Below, piece after piece: positions 1-11,269 of a stretch of DNA of 40,809 bases (its first letter is position 1; every line of letters begins with the position of its first letter). The notes under the pieces are model-generated. The model was not told the DNA's origin, did no database searches, and was given only the letters and a program-made list of their open reading frames with translations. The stretch is from NCBI GenBank assembly GCA_051453625.1, contig JBOZIK010000001.1:290986802-291027610 (forward strand). The letters run 5' to 3'. Source of the stretch: Welwitschia mirabilis. Taxonomy: Eukaryota; Gnetophyta; Gnetopsida; Welwitschiales. Both the position numbers and the translations under genes were made by a program.

Positions 1-81
1 TGATTATTACAAGGGCAATCTTGTAACTAAAATTGTGATCGACAATGGCATGCTACAAATTTAAAATGGAGCTCTCAATTT

Positions 82-650
82 GTATATGGAATGAAATCAC
101 ATCTGCCAAAGATTCATAGTTACATTCATAATCGATGGGGATCTGAGGCTGTGGTATGTGCTTACTTAATTGAGAATGGTATTTTGCTATTCAAATTCAT
201 AAAATGTGTAAAGATGAATAAAATTATGGAATCTAGTCCATGGCCATTTGATAATCGACCTCTGATTCTTAGCCGTGGTTACCAAACATAGAAATTAAGA
301 CAAGAAAACTTACTAAATTTTCAATATGGATCAAGCTTTCATTGCCATGTTTTCACTTATGGATGCAATCAGTTTGAAGTAAGATAGCAAGCATTGTAGG
401 CAGACCCATCTGTACAGATGGTATTGTGGCTTCACAAGGTAGACTAAACTATGCACAGATTTGTGTAGAGATTAAACCACAAAAAAAGCTATCAAAAAAC
501 GTTTATTTAAAAGGACCTAGAGGAATCATGATCAACTAGAAATTGGAGTATGAATGAAGCCCTACAAAATACTCTCACTATTCTTGTTTTGGCCATTTGA
601 CTGAATTGTGTAAATCCAAATCAAAACAAATCTGAGTTAAAAAGGTTAAG
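82..650 (+). pseudogene. LINE ORF1 remnant, DUF4283-like gag protein
   Basis: From about 91 the translation reads as the core of the DUF4283 domain found in plant LINE ORF1 proteins. It has a hydrophobic stretch with LLFKF, then a segment ending SSPWPFDNRPL, matching the family's typical GPW-F-x-x-R-P-L pattern. After a stop near 291 the similarity resumes in other frames; near 377-475 one frame reads SKIASIVGRP and later LNYAQICVEI, also typical of these proteins. The family is thought to bind RNA and to form the retrotransposon ribonucleoprotein. Stops and frameshifts make it a pseudogene. The family assignment comes from the recognised pattern and was not searched. Confidence 0.7.
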
Positions 651-964
651 AACACTTTAGATGCAACGTCTCAAACATATTCCGTTATTATCGAGCCCCC
701 TTCACATCCAAAGCAAGAGGAAATCTATCCACCTTCAGTTACTTGACCTGAATAGAATACTAAATCAACTGAATAAGAAAATCAGGTTATAAATAATGCA
801 TCAATTATCGATCATATGAAATCAAACCCTTTTAGTCCTTTGTCTAGAGACATAGAACATGCACAACAGACACAGGCTCGAGCAAAGAAAAACAACAAGT
901 TTTTTAGGAGCTCTAAAGGAAGGGGAGGTAAATCTTAGTTTGGTTACATATGATTGTTGCTTAA

Positions 965-1670
965 TGGAATATTAGAGGTCTTAATGATCTTTCTAAACAA
1001 TTTGAAGTCGATCAGTTTATTTCTTTCAATAAATTGGATGTTTTACTTTGCTAGAGACTAGAGTCCATCTAAACAATGTTGATAGCGTTTTCAATAATTG
1101 CTATAGAAGAGAGCATTGGTCTTTTGTTCATAATATTGATGTCTCCCATAAGGGGAGGATTTTATTAATGTGGAATCACAATAAAATACAAATTGCCATT
1201 TCCTTGAGAACTAGTCAACTCATCCACTGTACTATCAACACTGGTTCTATTTTCTTTTATTTTACTTTATCTATGCTTATAACTCCAGGTAGGACACATT
1301 AACATGATGGTAGGATCTGATAAATTTAAGACCTTCTGTTCCTAGTAATTGGGCTCTTTTAGGTGATTTCAATTGTATTGCTTATCATCATGAAAGGATT
1401 AATGGTAAAGTGGTTACCTCTAGAGATTTTAGTGAACTCCGAAATATCTTTAATATCTTGAACTTGGATGATATTCCATATATTGGTTGCTTATATACTT
1501 AGATGGATAAACATGTGAATGGCCATAGAATCCAATCTAAATTAGATAGAGTATTGGGTACTAACTTCTAGATATCTAATATTTCCTCTTCTTGCCATTT
1601 TTTCCCTCTTGGTATTTCTGATCATTCACCTGCTTTACTTGAAATTTCCCTACTCCCAGAATTCACCCAC
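965..1670 (+). pseudogene. LINE AP endonuclease domain, broken
   Basis: The apurinic/apyrimidinic-like endonuclease of a LINE nicks target DNA to prime reverse transcription. The frame opens with WNIRGLND at 965, the usual N-terminal motif of plant LINE endonucleases. An LETRV-like motif follows at about 1050, then a GDFN motif at 1362-1373 carrying the catalytic Asp and Asn, and an SDHSP motif near 1616-1631 with the catalytic His. The signature residues therefore survive, but several in-frame stops and at least one frame change interrupt the domain. The longest open stretch is 84 codons (1048-1302). It lies upstream of the reverse transcriptase, as expected. Confidence 0.8.
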
Positions 1671-1978
1671 CTTTTAGGTTTTGTACTCTTGAAGATAATT
1701 TTCAGAATACTATTAAGCATGTCTGGATTTTTTCTCCTCCAACTTTGAATCTTCATCATATATAGGTTAAACTTAAGTCTACTAAGTTAGCTTGTAAGAA
1801 AAGCTTTGGTCACTTGACTAAGAGCCTTAGTCACAAAATTACTGAGGTAAGAAAAACATTCCATGATATTCAGCTATCCCTTCAAGGCTCCAATCAAAAT
1901 TTAGCTCTAATTTAATAGGAAAAAGATGCTACTCGCTGTCTCCAAAATCTTATCCATCAGGAGATCTTATTCTTAAAA

Positions 1979-2818
1979 TAGAGAGCCAAAGTTAAATGGA
2001 AGCTTGAAGGAAACCATAACTCTANNNNNNNNNNNNNNNNNNNNNNNNNNNNNNNNNNNNNNNNNNNNNNNNNNNNNNNNNNNNNNNNNNNNNNNNNNNN
2101 NNNNNNNNNNNNNNNNNNNNNNNNNNNNNNNNNNNNNNNNNNNNNNNNNNNNNNNNNNNNNNNNNNNNNNNNNNNNNNNNNNNNNNNNNNNNNNNNNNNN
2201 NNNNNNNNNNNNNNNNNNNNNNNNNNNNNNNNNNNNNNNNNNNNNNNNNNNNNNNNNNNNNNNNNNNNNNNNNNNNNNNNNNNNNNNNNNNNNNNNNNNN
2301 NNNNNNNNNNNNNNNNNNNNNNNNNNNNNNNNNNNNNNNNNNNNNNNNNNNNNNNNNNNNNNNNNNNNNNNNNNNNNNNNNNNNNNNNNNNNNNNNNNNN
2401 NNNNNNNNNNNNNNNNNNNNNNNNNNNNNNNNNNNNNNNNNNNNNNNNNNNNNNNNNNNNNNNNNNNNNNNNNNNNNNNNNNNNNNNNNNNNNNNNNNNN
2501 NNNNNNNNNNNNNNNNNNNNNNNNNNNNNNNNNNNNNNNNNNNNNNNNNNNNNNNNNNNNNNNNNNNNNNNNNNNNNNNNNNNNNNNNNNNNNNNNNNNN
2601 NNNNNNNNNNNNNNNNNNNNNNNNNNNNNNNNNNNNNNNNNNNNNNNNNNNNNNNNNNNNNNNNNNNNNNNNNNNNNNNNNNNNNNNNNNNNNNNNNNNN
2701 NNNNNNNNNNNNNNNNNNNNNNNNNNNNNNNNNNNNNNNNNNNNNNNNNNNNNNNNNNNNNNNNNNNNNNNNTAGAGAGCCAAAGTTAAATGGAAGCTTG
2801 AAGGAGACCATAACTCTA
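1979..2818. other. Assembly gap (N 2025-2772) with duplicated flanks
   Basis: 748 N. The 46 bases before the gap (1979-2024) and the 46 after it (2773-2818) are nearly identical, with one difference (gaaacc against gagacc). Long open frames running across the N are artefacts. The flanks suggest two overlapping contigs that were not merged, or a real short repeat. Confidence 0.9.
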
Positions 2819-4330
2819 GTTATTTTCATATGTGTAAAAACAGTAAGATATCTTTATCTTTTGTTTCCTCCATTACTGATGCTACAGGTACAAGATTAAT
2901 TGATCCTAAAGTAATTAAGGATGAATTACTTAGTTATTTCAAAGCTTTTTTTGGATACTATAGCCATTACTGAACCTCCAAATCAGGAAATTGCTATCTC
3001 AGGGCCTATTGTTTCTGCTGAATAATGTATACATCTTTGCAGACCTATTACAGATGATGAGATTAAAAAGGATATGTTCCATATTTCTAGCGGATCTGCT
3101 CTTGGGCCACATGGCATTAATGCCAAATCTATAAATCTTCTTGGGACCTAATTGGTAATGATGTTTTTAAAGTATTAAAGAACTTTTTCTTGACTTATGA
3201 CTTGCCTCTAGGAATGAATGCTACTGCAATCTCTTTAATTCCTAAAAGTCGGTGTCCAAATATACTAGCTGATTATAGGCTCATAGCTTATTGTAATATC
3301 ATATATAAGTGCATCACCAACATTATAACCTTTATATTAAAAGACATTATAGGTCACTTGGTTATTCAGGAGAAAGGTACTTTCATCCAAGTAAGGAGTA
3401 TTACACATAATATTCTTCTTGCTTAAGAGCTTGTTTCTTTGTATGGTAGAAGTAGTGCTAGCCTAAGATGTGCCTCAAAGTAGATTTAAGAAAGGCATAT
3501 GATTCTATTTCGTGGACTTTTTTATAGTATTTTCTAACTTAATTTGGATTTTCATATCGATTTATAAAATGGGTTATGACTTGCATTAGTACTACTTAAT
3601 TTTCTTTGATTATTAATGGGGAATTAGATGGCTATTTTCCTACCCAAAAAGGCAGTAGACAAGGTGATCCCATGTTGCCTTATCTTTTTACCTTGGTTAT
3701 GGAATACTTCTCTAGATGTATGAGAAATATGGCAACAACTAAAACATTCAAATTTCATCCAAAGTGTCACAGGCTGAAACTCATACATTTATGTTATTCT
3801 AATGATTTGTACATCTTCTCACAAGCTGACAGGGCTTTTATTTCTCTTATACAAAAAATGTTGGCTCACTTTGCTAATGTTTCAATCCTCTCCTCAAATC
3901 AAGACAAGAGTAGCATTTATTTTGGTGGAACCTCTACTCCTCTTAGAAATGAAATTGCAGCAATATTGGGTTTCGAAGTAGCCAGTCTTCCTGTGAAATA
4001 CTTGGGTGTGCCTTTATCTTCTAGGTCTCTATCTATTAATGAATATCAACCTCTTATTGATAAAATCATAGATACTATTAGACACTGGACATCAAGATAC
4101 CTATCTTATGCAAGAAGATTAGTTCTTGTTAATTCTATTTTGCAATCCTTGCATGGTTATTAGTGTAGGGTTTTTCTTCTTCCAAAATAGGTCTTAAAGA
4201 AAATAGATAACATCTATAGGAAGTTTCTATGATTTGGTTTTGATTCAAATGCATGAAATGCACCTTTATCCTAGGCTGAAATATGTAAACCTGTTCAAGT
4301 AGGAGGATTTGGACTAAAAGATACATAAAA
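2773..4330 (+). pseudogene. LINE reverse transcriptase domain, broken, with altered active site
   Basis: This is the RT domain of the plus-strand LINE, which copies element RNA at the nicked target. Landmarks in order are a GPHGINAK-like motif near 3105 (family usually GPDG), LGMNATAISLIPK near 3206, VDLRKAYDSISW near 3480, a GSRQGDPMLPYLF block near 3650, and the catalytic region at 3795-3806. The catalytic motif, normally F/Y-A-D-D, reads Y-S-N-D, so one metal-binding Asp is replaced by Asn. PVKYLGVPLSSRSLS near 3985 is a typical conserved block after the palm. The longest clean stretch is 3606-4163 (185 codons). Stops before and after it, plus the active-site change, show that the enzyme is dead. 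Confidence 0.85.
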
Positions 4331-4599
4331 AATGAATATTTCTCTTCTCCTAAAATTGATTTGGGACATTGCTTTGTAGGGCAAAAGTACCTGGATATAA
4401 TGGATTCATGAATACTATATTAAGGGGAATTATTTTTGGCATTTGGAGATAATAGTAAGTTACTTTTGGCCTTTTAAAAACTTCTCTATCTTAGACAAGA
4501 TGCTATTTGATGTGTTGATATAACACATGATGATTTATCATTGACTATACCTGGTAAACCATTTTCTATGACTGCATCCTATGAGGCTTTCTCATAATA

Positions 4600-5075
4600 G
4601 CATGTATATTTTCCACAATTCAAATTGTGCTGGGAAAAATTCATAACCCTAAAATATGGTTTCATCACTTAGCTCTCTATTCTACAAAGATTGAATACAA
4701 GAAGTAGGATCATTCCCTATGACCCAAGTATTTCTACATTGTGTCCTTTATGCCAGATGGAAGAGGAGACTATTGATCATCTATTTTTTTCAATGCTTAA
4801 TTTTAGTCTATATTCTTTCCAAGGCTCTGGACTTGCTACACATGGCCACTCATTTATATAGATGGAGTGAATTATAACAATTGCTTTTTCACTCTTATGG
4901 TAGAAGCACTGCTAAGGATGGGATCACTAGAGTAGCCTTTGCAGCAATGATATATCATATATGGAAACTCAGAAATCATTTTTTATTTAGAGATGCTAAA
5001 TTAGATATTTCCAAAATCCTTGATAGTATTAGATTTGATTTGAAGATGAATCTTTCCCAGATTTCAAAACTATAG
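4600..5075 (+). pseudogene. LINE C-terminal zinc-binding region (zf-RVT-like), broken
   Basis: Near 4625-4800 a frame with stops reads like the zinc-binding domain that follows RT in plant LINEs: KLCWEKFITLK, then a CPLCQMEEETIDHLFF segment near 4742 with the Cys-x2-Cys and the His expected for this domain. A following open stretch (4881-5075) contains AAMIYHIWKLRNHFLF, which matches the end of such proteins, where the family often has IWKERNxRxF. No function is expected because of stops and frameshifts. Confidence 0.7.
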
Positions 5076-5089
5076 AGCACTTCCAAGAA

Positions 5090-5460
5090 TAGACGATGGT
5101 GTTCACAGATGGGTCTCAATCCATAATAGTGTTAAATAGTTTTTCTTTCCCCTTTTTATTGTTGACATTCTCACAGCTAGAAGTAAGGTTTAATTGTTGT
5201 CCTCTATTAAATGAGATGGCCTAGAATTTCAATTAAAGAAGTTTTGCTTTTACTTTTAAAAGACTCCTTTGTTGTGCTAAGCTAAGCACGCAGATTAATT
5301 CCAATGTTCACAATTTTCCCTCTTTTGATCTCATGCAGGAATGCTGCGTCTTTAGTATTTTGATGAATATTTTTTTTATTTTACCAACTAATCAAGTTCT
5401 TGGTGATTACAATCTATTGAAGTTTTCACAGATGGAAGTAAATCCCCTATTTTATCTTAT
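5090..5460 (+). pseudogene. Trace of a LINE RNase H domain
   Basis: VFTDGSQS is readable at about 5099 and a second FTDGSK at about 5420. Plant LINEs often carry a C-terminal RNase H whose first catalytic Asp sits in a D-G-S motif. No longer reading frame survives and the second motif lies in a degenerate repeat, so this is a weak assignment. Confidence 0.4.
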
Positions 5461-5960
5461 ACAGAAACGCTTAGCTTTGTCAATAATCAACTGATAAAAT
5501 CAATGGTGTTTTAAATCTGTTAAAGTATCCATAGCTGGTAGTATTTTGTTGGTTTAAATGTCCACTATTTTATCAAATGTGATGACCCAGATTAAAGAAG
5601 TCATACATTTGCTGTGCTAATTCACTGCACACAGTTTGACTCAGATTCATCAGATAATAGCTCAATTATTAGAAAACCTTTAAGGATGGGCACATAAATA
5701 CTAATTGTTGTTAAGAATAGATATTCTTGCTGGATGATTGTATATACTCTGTTTTTACAGTTCTATTCATGAGTGCTCCAGATTTCATAGAGAGATCTTA
5801 CTCTATCATAATGATAATTACAACCTGATGAAGTCTCCATAGCTGAAGTTAAATCTGTTGGTTTAAATGCCCACTGATATATCAAAAGTGATGACCCAAT
5901 TATTAAGAGCCTTGCATTTGCCGTGTTAACATTTGAATAAATAGGCTGATTTCTTAACTT
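5220..5960 (+). repeat. Degenerate tandem repeats in the LINE 3' end
   Basis: Two to three diverged copies of a block of about 310-360 bases. Shared pieces include a 'gttggtttaaatg.ccact' block at about 5549 and 5858, 'gtgatgaccca' at 5579 and 5888, and 'ttaaagaag...tttg.tgtgct' at about 5233, 5593 and 5904. They lie between the coding region and poly(A) tail of the LINE. They may be 3' UTR repeats of this family or arise from replication slippage. Confidence 0.55.
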
Positions 5961-6334
5961 ACAGCTGAGTTATCAGTAACATAGCACAGATTAATTGTTG
6001 CCAAAAACTAGCAGTATTTTTCATGCCCTATTCTTCCTAAGTGTTTTTGACTACACAGAGAGATTTTGATCTCTCAACTTCAATTTGGTCTGTATCTAGC
6101 AATTCTATAAGAGTATAATCTAATTTGTTCTTATAGCAATCAAATTTTACAATTTCATTTAAAAAAAAAAAAAAAGATTACCTTGCAAACTTTTTGTAAA
6201 TGTGTTTTAGAGATTCATCCCTTAAAGAATATATCACATGCATGAATATCAATCAAAATTTCCTTAATGAACATTAGACAACTATTTATCTATAGCTATC
6301 ATAAGATGAAATAAGTTAATTAATAAAATATCTT

Positions 6335-7600
6335 AAAGAAAACGACAAGTGGTACGATACTTTAGTGAATTACTTTACTAATTACAAGCTATTCAAATAT
6401 CTCTCTTCATTACAAAAGTGAAACTTTAGGAATCAAGCAATACACTTCACCCTAATTCAAGATTAATTATATGAGAAGTCAAACAAAGGTATCCTATTAA
6501 TATAACTAAAGTCAAGTAAGTTGTTCACATCTTAAAAGAAATCCATGTTAAACTATGTAAGCTCCACTAGGGGATAAGACCATTATTAAATCATCTGCTA
6601 TGATCTAGCTATTTCTAAAAAACAATGAGCAATGACTGTTTCAAAATGATGAGAACATACCACACCTATCAAATCTTTTCATCAAGAATACATCAACTGC
6701 CTACTAAGCTTTTTTCTTCTAATTCAATTTGGGTTTTTAGAAAGTTGGACATGGATTTAATTGATCTTATTACACCTACCTCGTTAGGAAAACATGTGTT
6801 CATCCTTGCCATGATAGAATACTTTTCTAAATGGATCTAAGTAGTTTTATTATGGTAAATAACATCAAAGAAAATTTAAAATTTCATCCTTGATCATATC
6901 ATTACTAGATTTTATACACTTTATGTCATTATCAGTAATAATGGTCCATAGTTTAGATCATTAGAATTAAGAAATTTCTTGAGTAAATTTGGGATAAAAC
7001 ATTCCTTTTTGATGCCTCATTATCCTTAGGTAAATGGACAAGTTGAAGCCACAAATAAATTGTTCATAAATTACCTCAAGAAGTTCTTACAAATGAATAC
7101 AAGGTCATGGCATAAGAAACTACCTTTAACATTATGGGCTTACTGTACTACAATAAAACTATAATAGGAATAACACCATTTCAATTAGTCTATGGAATTA
7201 AAGCAGTCTTGCCCACTTAAATTTAGATCTTCACACTAAAGATGCTAGTTAAAGACCTAAAGTTATCTAATATGAAATAGAAAATGTGACTTTCAAGACT
7301 CAAAACTTTAAACAAAAAGTAACTAAAATCCTTGCAACAAAGCTAACTTTACTAGAACCAAATCAATAATACACATAACAAACATGTAAATCCAAGATCT
7401 TATAATGTAGGAAACTTAGTATTAAAAGCAAATTTAACTGAAAAGAATTCAGATTTTTCACCAAATTAGTTAGGACGATTCATTATCTTCTAGAAATTTG
7501 ATAAGGGAACATATAAACTAAAGACTTTAAATGGTATTAAAGAAAGTGAATTGATAAATTCTCTATATCTTCAACCTTATTATCACTGAAATAAAATTTA
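6335..7600 (+). pseudogene. Ty3/gypsy integrase, degenerate
   Basis: The integrase would insert element cDNA. The read starts near 6340 with WYDTLVNYF, similar to the linker before integrase in plant gypsy elements. The zinc-binding region follows near 6640 (DCFKMMRTYHTYQIF), where both Cys of the usual C-x2-C are Tyr. The catalytic core begins near 6740 with LDMDLIDLI (first acidic residue). The second block near 6935 reads SNNGPQF where the family has SDNGxQF, so the second catalytic Asp is Asn. The third block at about 7030 reads GQVEATNK and keeps the Glu. Stops are frequent. Zinc binding and the DDE triad are both damaged, so this is a dead copy. Confidence 0.8.
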
Positions 7601-9855
7601 AAATACATGTCATTTTTATTTCATCTTGCAATTTAGTTATTTCTACATTTTCTAAACCAGTTTGCATACTTTATCATTGTATATACAATTGGCATTTATG
7701 TAGGATAACACTAGCCTCTTTCATGAATTGTGCAAATTCCACGTTCTAGTTTTCATATTCAAATTTTATACTATGGCTATTGATCTTTCTCCATTATTTC
7801 CTTCTTTGGACACACAGTACTTACTTTCGAGCACAACATGAACAAGGCCATATGTCAGACTTTACTACATTCCATGAGGCTCCACCCATGAAAGACAATG
7901 ATGATGACATATATTACATCGATTCATGCTATGATATACCTGATCCTTTCTTGATCATGATTCACACCCTTACACAAGCCTTCTTATTTTACTTACTCAT
8001 GTATTACCATCATTATTCCACTAAACATTAGTGGATACATATTCCCCTTGCCATACATCTCATCACATTCTCCATCCATTATCATTATCTCATTTACTTT
8101 GCTTTACTCATATCTATCATGTCATGATGTTGGCCATACCCATGTAACATTTTTATAGCTCTCATTTTCATCTTATTTTCTGGGAAAAAAGACATAAAAA
8201 AATAAAAAAAGGAGAAAAGTTAAAGCAAACAAAAAAAAAGAAAAAAAAGAGAGGAAATGAACAAAATTATCTACTTTCTTTTATTTCATAGCCTTTGGAT
8301 ACCTATTTATAATGAGTTAACTTCTAAGTGGTTAAGTCTTTATGTTATAGAAAAGTGCATTCTGAATAACTCCATTAAGGTTTTTAATTTAGATGCTATG
8401 AAAAATATATGGTTAATGGATAATAGTCGAGACTATATTAGTTGATAATTAATATGCTACTAACATGATAGAAGTAATTGACTAAGAAGATCATCTTAAT
8501 TAAGAGATGTAACTTTTCTTTACCTTCAGCTAAATGACTCTTTAGCATGGATTCCTAGTTAAGATCATTTCCTTGTTTAATTATTCATTTGTTCAGTTCT
8601 GTATTAAATCGCATTTCAGTTTTCATCAAAGTAGTTTTCTATTCTTAGACATTTATGGTGATAGGATTGGATTTCATCTAATTTTAAAACATTTCCATGT
8701 CTATGACCTCCACTATCTTAAATTATTCTATATTAGCATTAATTTGGTTAAATCTGATGCTTATCTTCAGTTATGAGCTTTATAATTTACCATTCTAATG
8801 ATCAATTAATGTTTAAAAAAAGTAAAAATTTAAGCCAAGTGCTCAAAAGAAAAAAAAAAAAAAGAAAAAGAATTATGATGTCCTACTACAAGTGCGCTAG
8901 GGTAAATATTCCTGAGAAGGGCCTTTGACAATACAACATGGTATCTTTGAAAACTCCACTAGGGTATCATTTGATTATGATCTAGCTTCAGCTTACAGAT
9001 CCTTACACTCTTGGTAGTGGTTACACTCCTTTCATCATAATGAACGGTGTTCTATAAACACCCCACTGGCTTGATTGTCCCATGACTTTACAGCTATGAC
9101 TTCATAAGCATTTAGAATATATTGATCATTAGATTGTAAGTTTGTAAGATCTTACTTGTTGTCATAGTCGATGATTGGATTAACTTATTGTCTAGACATT
9201 ATATTGATACTTTTCAGAATAACCATAAGCATTTTCATAATTATTACTCTTGTCACATGATAGTCTATGTTATTTAGCATCAAACTACACATTAGTGACA
9301 TCGAATGACGTTATGATTCATACAAATGAACTTTTATTAGCTTGGCGTTTAGAGGTATAGAAATCATTCTTCTTCATCCCTATTCATTCATTTTCATCCA
9401 ATCTTTTATTGGTATTATAAATTAATTACCTCAAAGTCATAGTTGAATTTACTCCTACTACTTGAGACTAATCCCATTCTCAGTTAACTTATTATGTTTT
9501 GGTATCCATTCCTTTCCACCATATTGTCTTGCCATCTTACAATGCCACCAAAATCTGTTTTTCATTGTTATTATCTCTCGTTCCTTTTCTTTATTTACCA
9601 CTCTCCTATACACTAATCTTTCCTTATCCATTAATTAAATGTCATGTATCATTCCCATTTCCCATTTTTTACATTCATCTCTACTTCACTTTCTTCACAT
9701 CTTACCATCTCATATTACTCATGTTTTCTTCTCATGCCTTTCCTATCCACTTATGTTACCTTTAAAAGAAAGAAAAAGAAGAGAGAGAAAAAGAGTGAAA
9801 GCCCTAAAGAAGTGTGTGATCATTTTTGACATGAGATTCAACTTTCATTCCACAT
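7601..9855 (+). other. Long gypsy 3' region without a recognisable gene
   Basis: AT-rich sequence between the integrase and the polypurine tract. Short open frames (for example 7780-8031, 8257-8445, 9499-9765) match no family I recognise and have low-complexity, Phe/Leu/Tyr-rich translations, so I do not call them genes. A-rich runs occur at about 8186-8245 and 8848-8870. A long non-coding segment between pol and the 3' LTR is known in some plant gypsy lineages. Confidence 0.5.
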
Positions 9856-9870
9856 TAAAAAGGAGGCAAT
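9856..9870 (+). promoter_or_regulatory. Polypurine tract of the gypsy element
   Basis: The purine-rich stretch AAAAAGGAGGCAAT stands directly before TGTAATGATG. Plus-strand DNA synthesis of LTR retrotransposons primes at such a tract just upstream of the 3' LTR, which starts with TG. Confidence 0.6.
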
Positions 9871-10673
9871 TGTAATGATGATACTTACTCTAATACACCA
9901 CAAAAGAGAGAGGTAGCCATCATAAAATAACAGAAAAAACGAGGTGGCAGTGACATAGAGAAGAAGGGAGATGCCCACAGGAACAAGAAAAGAAAGCAGC
10001 ATCAACAGACAGTAAGAGAACACAGCACAGAAGAAAAAAACAGAAGGGCATTAAAAATAGTCCCAAAAAAAGAAGCACATCAGGAAGCAAAAATGTAGAA
10101 AACATGAAGAAGCTAGATGAATCAAAAGCACATCAAAGATCGAAGAAAGCAGACAAATGAAAAGTGAAAAACACAAGAGAGGAGCAATGTGTTCAAGGAG
10201 GACATGGGGACAAGAGAAGGATAGGAAGCTCAAAGAGTGCAAAGGCGAAGCGATTCCAGTTAGTAAAGGGGCTCAGCTAGAAGAATTATGAAGACTATTA
10301 TTAACCATTTTCCCAAGCAAACACATAAGCATTTGGAGGCATCAAAAAACACAATAGTGTCCGAGGGAAATCCACATTTTTCTCCTTCACCCAAATTAAA
10401 CACCTNNNNNNNNNNCAAGCTTTTATTTTCTTATGTAATATTATGTGAATTGTATTGTTAGCTAGAAATAGATGATGAAAATCACACTGTCTATGCAAGT
10501 TTTCATCAAAGTAAAATTTTATTCCTAAACTCTTTTTGTATTCTAGCTTAGCACTCTAGTAGAAACTTTCTTTATGAAATTGTTCGTGATTTTTGTGTCT
10601 TAGACTCTGTTAATTAGCTCTTATTTTTTAAACAAAAATTGTGTAAAAAATTCTTGTATGAAACTACAGTATC
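9871..10673 (+). repeat. Probable 3' LTR of the gypsy element
   Basis: Starts TGTAATGATGATAC right after the polypurine tract. A possible end is CAGTATCA at 10666-10673, whose TATCA partly mirrors the start. The first about 390 bases are strongly purine-rich (AGAAG-type) and the rest is T-rich. A 10-base N run lies at 10406-10415. No 5' LTR is present to confirm the borders, so the right end is tentative. Confidence 0.5.
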
Positions 10674-11029
10674 ATTTTTTTAATAGCTATTGTTGTTTTT
10701 TCTTTTCACCTTTTTTGAAAATTAAACATTAAACTATAATAATAATAATAAATGTTATCTCCTTTAGATTCTTAAGGTCCATGAAATTAAAGACATCATA
10801 GGTTTTAATTGTTAATAGAAAAGAGAAAAAGATCTTTATTTTATTACTATTCAATTTTTTTCATGTTGAATTTCATACTTTGCAATGTTTTTTATGTCAT
10901 AAATGAAATAGTAATTCACTACCTCTTTTAATTTTACCACACATATTCTGATATCACCTGCGATCTAAGACACCTTGAATCCTTGGAATGCTTTGTATTT
11001 TAGCTAAATAAGATAGTGTAACAACATCA
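10674..11029. other. AT-rich intergenic sequence, nothing recognised
   Basis: No coding pattern or known element seen. It includes a short ATA trinucleotide run at about 10737-10752. Confidence 0.5.
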
Positions 11030-11225
11030 TAACAACTTATTCAAACTTAGTCAAATAGTCAAATTTAGTCAAACTTGATCAAACTTTGTTAAGAGAAAGT
11101 CAATCAAGGTCAGTCAAAGTTAGTCAACCACAATCAAAACTAGTCAAATTTGGTCAAGCTTAGTCAAACTAGATCAAATTATCAAATTCTATTTAAACTC
11201 AGTCAAATCACTGTCAAACCACCTA
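11030..11225. repeat. TCAA-rich minisatellite (AGTCAAAYT-type)
   Basis: About 20 irregular repeats of a 9-12 base unit around AGTCAAA (variants GATCAAA, AGTCAACC, AGTCAAATT). Read on the other strand each repeat gives TTTGACT, containing TTGAC, the core of the W-box bound by WRKY transcription factors. It lies about 1 kb past the 3' end of the first peroxidase gene, so a regulatory role is only speculation. Confidence 0.75.
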
Positions 11226-11269
11226 AACCACCTATCATCAGGTGACATTTGAACTAATTCACTGTTTAA

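Larger units (their letters stand above)
1..6175 (+). mobile_element. Degenerate non-LTR retrotransposon (plant LINE), 5' end outside the window
   Basis: Decayed pieces appear in normal plant LINE order on the plus strand: a DUF4283-like ORF1, an AP endonuclease, a reverse transcriptase, a reverse-transcriptase zinc-binding region and RNase H-like traces. A run of 15 A near 6161-6175 is the likely poly(A) tail. Stops and frameshifts break every domain, so the copy is dead. A 748-base run of N interrupts it between endonuclease and reverse transcriptase. Its 5' end is left of the window, so target-site duplications cannot be tested. Sequence resembling a gypsy element starts soon after the poly(A), so the LINE may have landed in that element. 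Confidence 0.85.
6176..10673 (+). mobile_element. 3' half of a degenerate Ty3/gypsy LTR retrotransposon
   Basis: After the LINE poly(A), a plus-strand region reads like the end of a gypsy polyprotein (integrase). A long unrecognised stretch follows, then a polypurine tract at 9856-9870 and a probable 3' LTR starting TGTAATGATG at 9871. Protease, most of RT and the 5' LTR are absent, so the element is 5'-truncated here or lies partly outside the window beyond the LINE. The right boundary (10673) is a guess from a TATCA end that could pair with the LTR start. Confidence 0.7.

Noticed and set aside
1957-2829. Long open frames of 250-290 codons on both strands
   Set aside because: They consist almost entirely of N and have no sequence support.
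7780-8031. Possible 83-codon gene
   Set aside because: It lies in the non-coding part of the gypsy element, has no known motif and shows no neighbouring exon signals.
9838-10242. Several minus-strand Cys/Leu/Phe-rich frames
   Set aside because: They arise from the purine-rich strand of the probable LTR; low-complexity translation with no domain.
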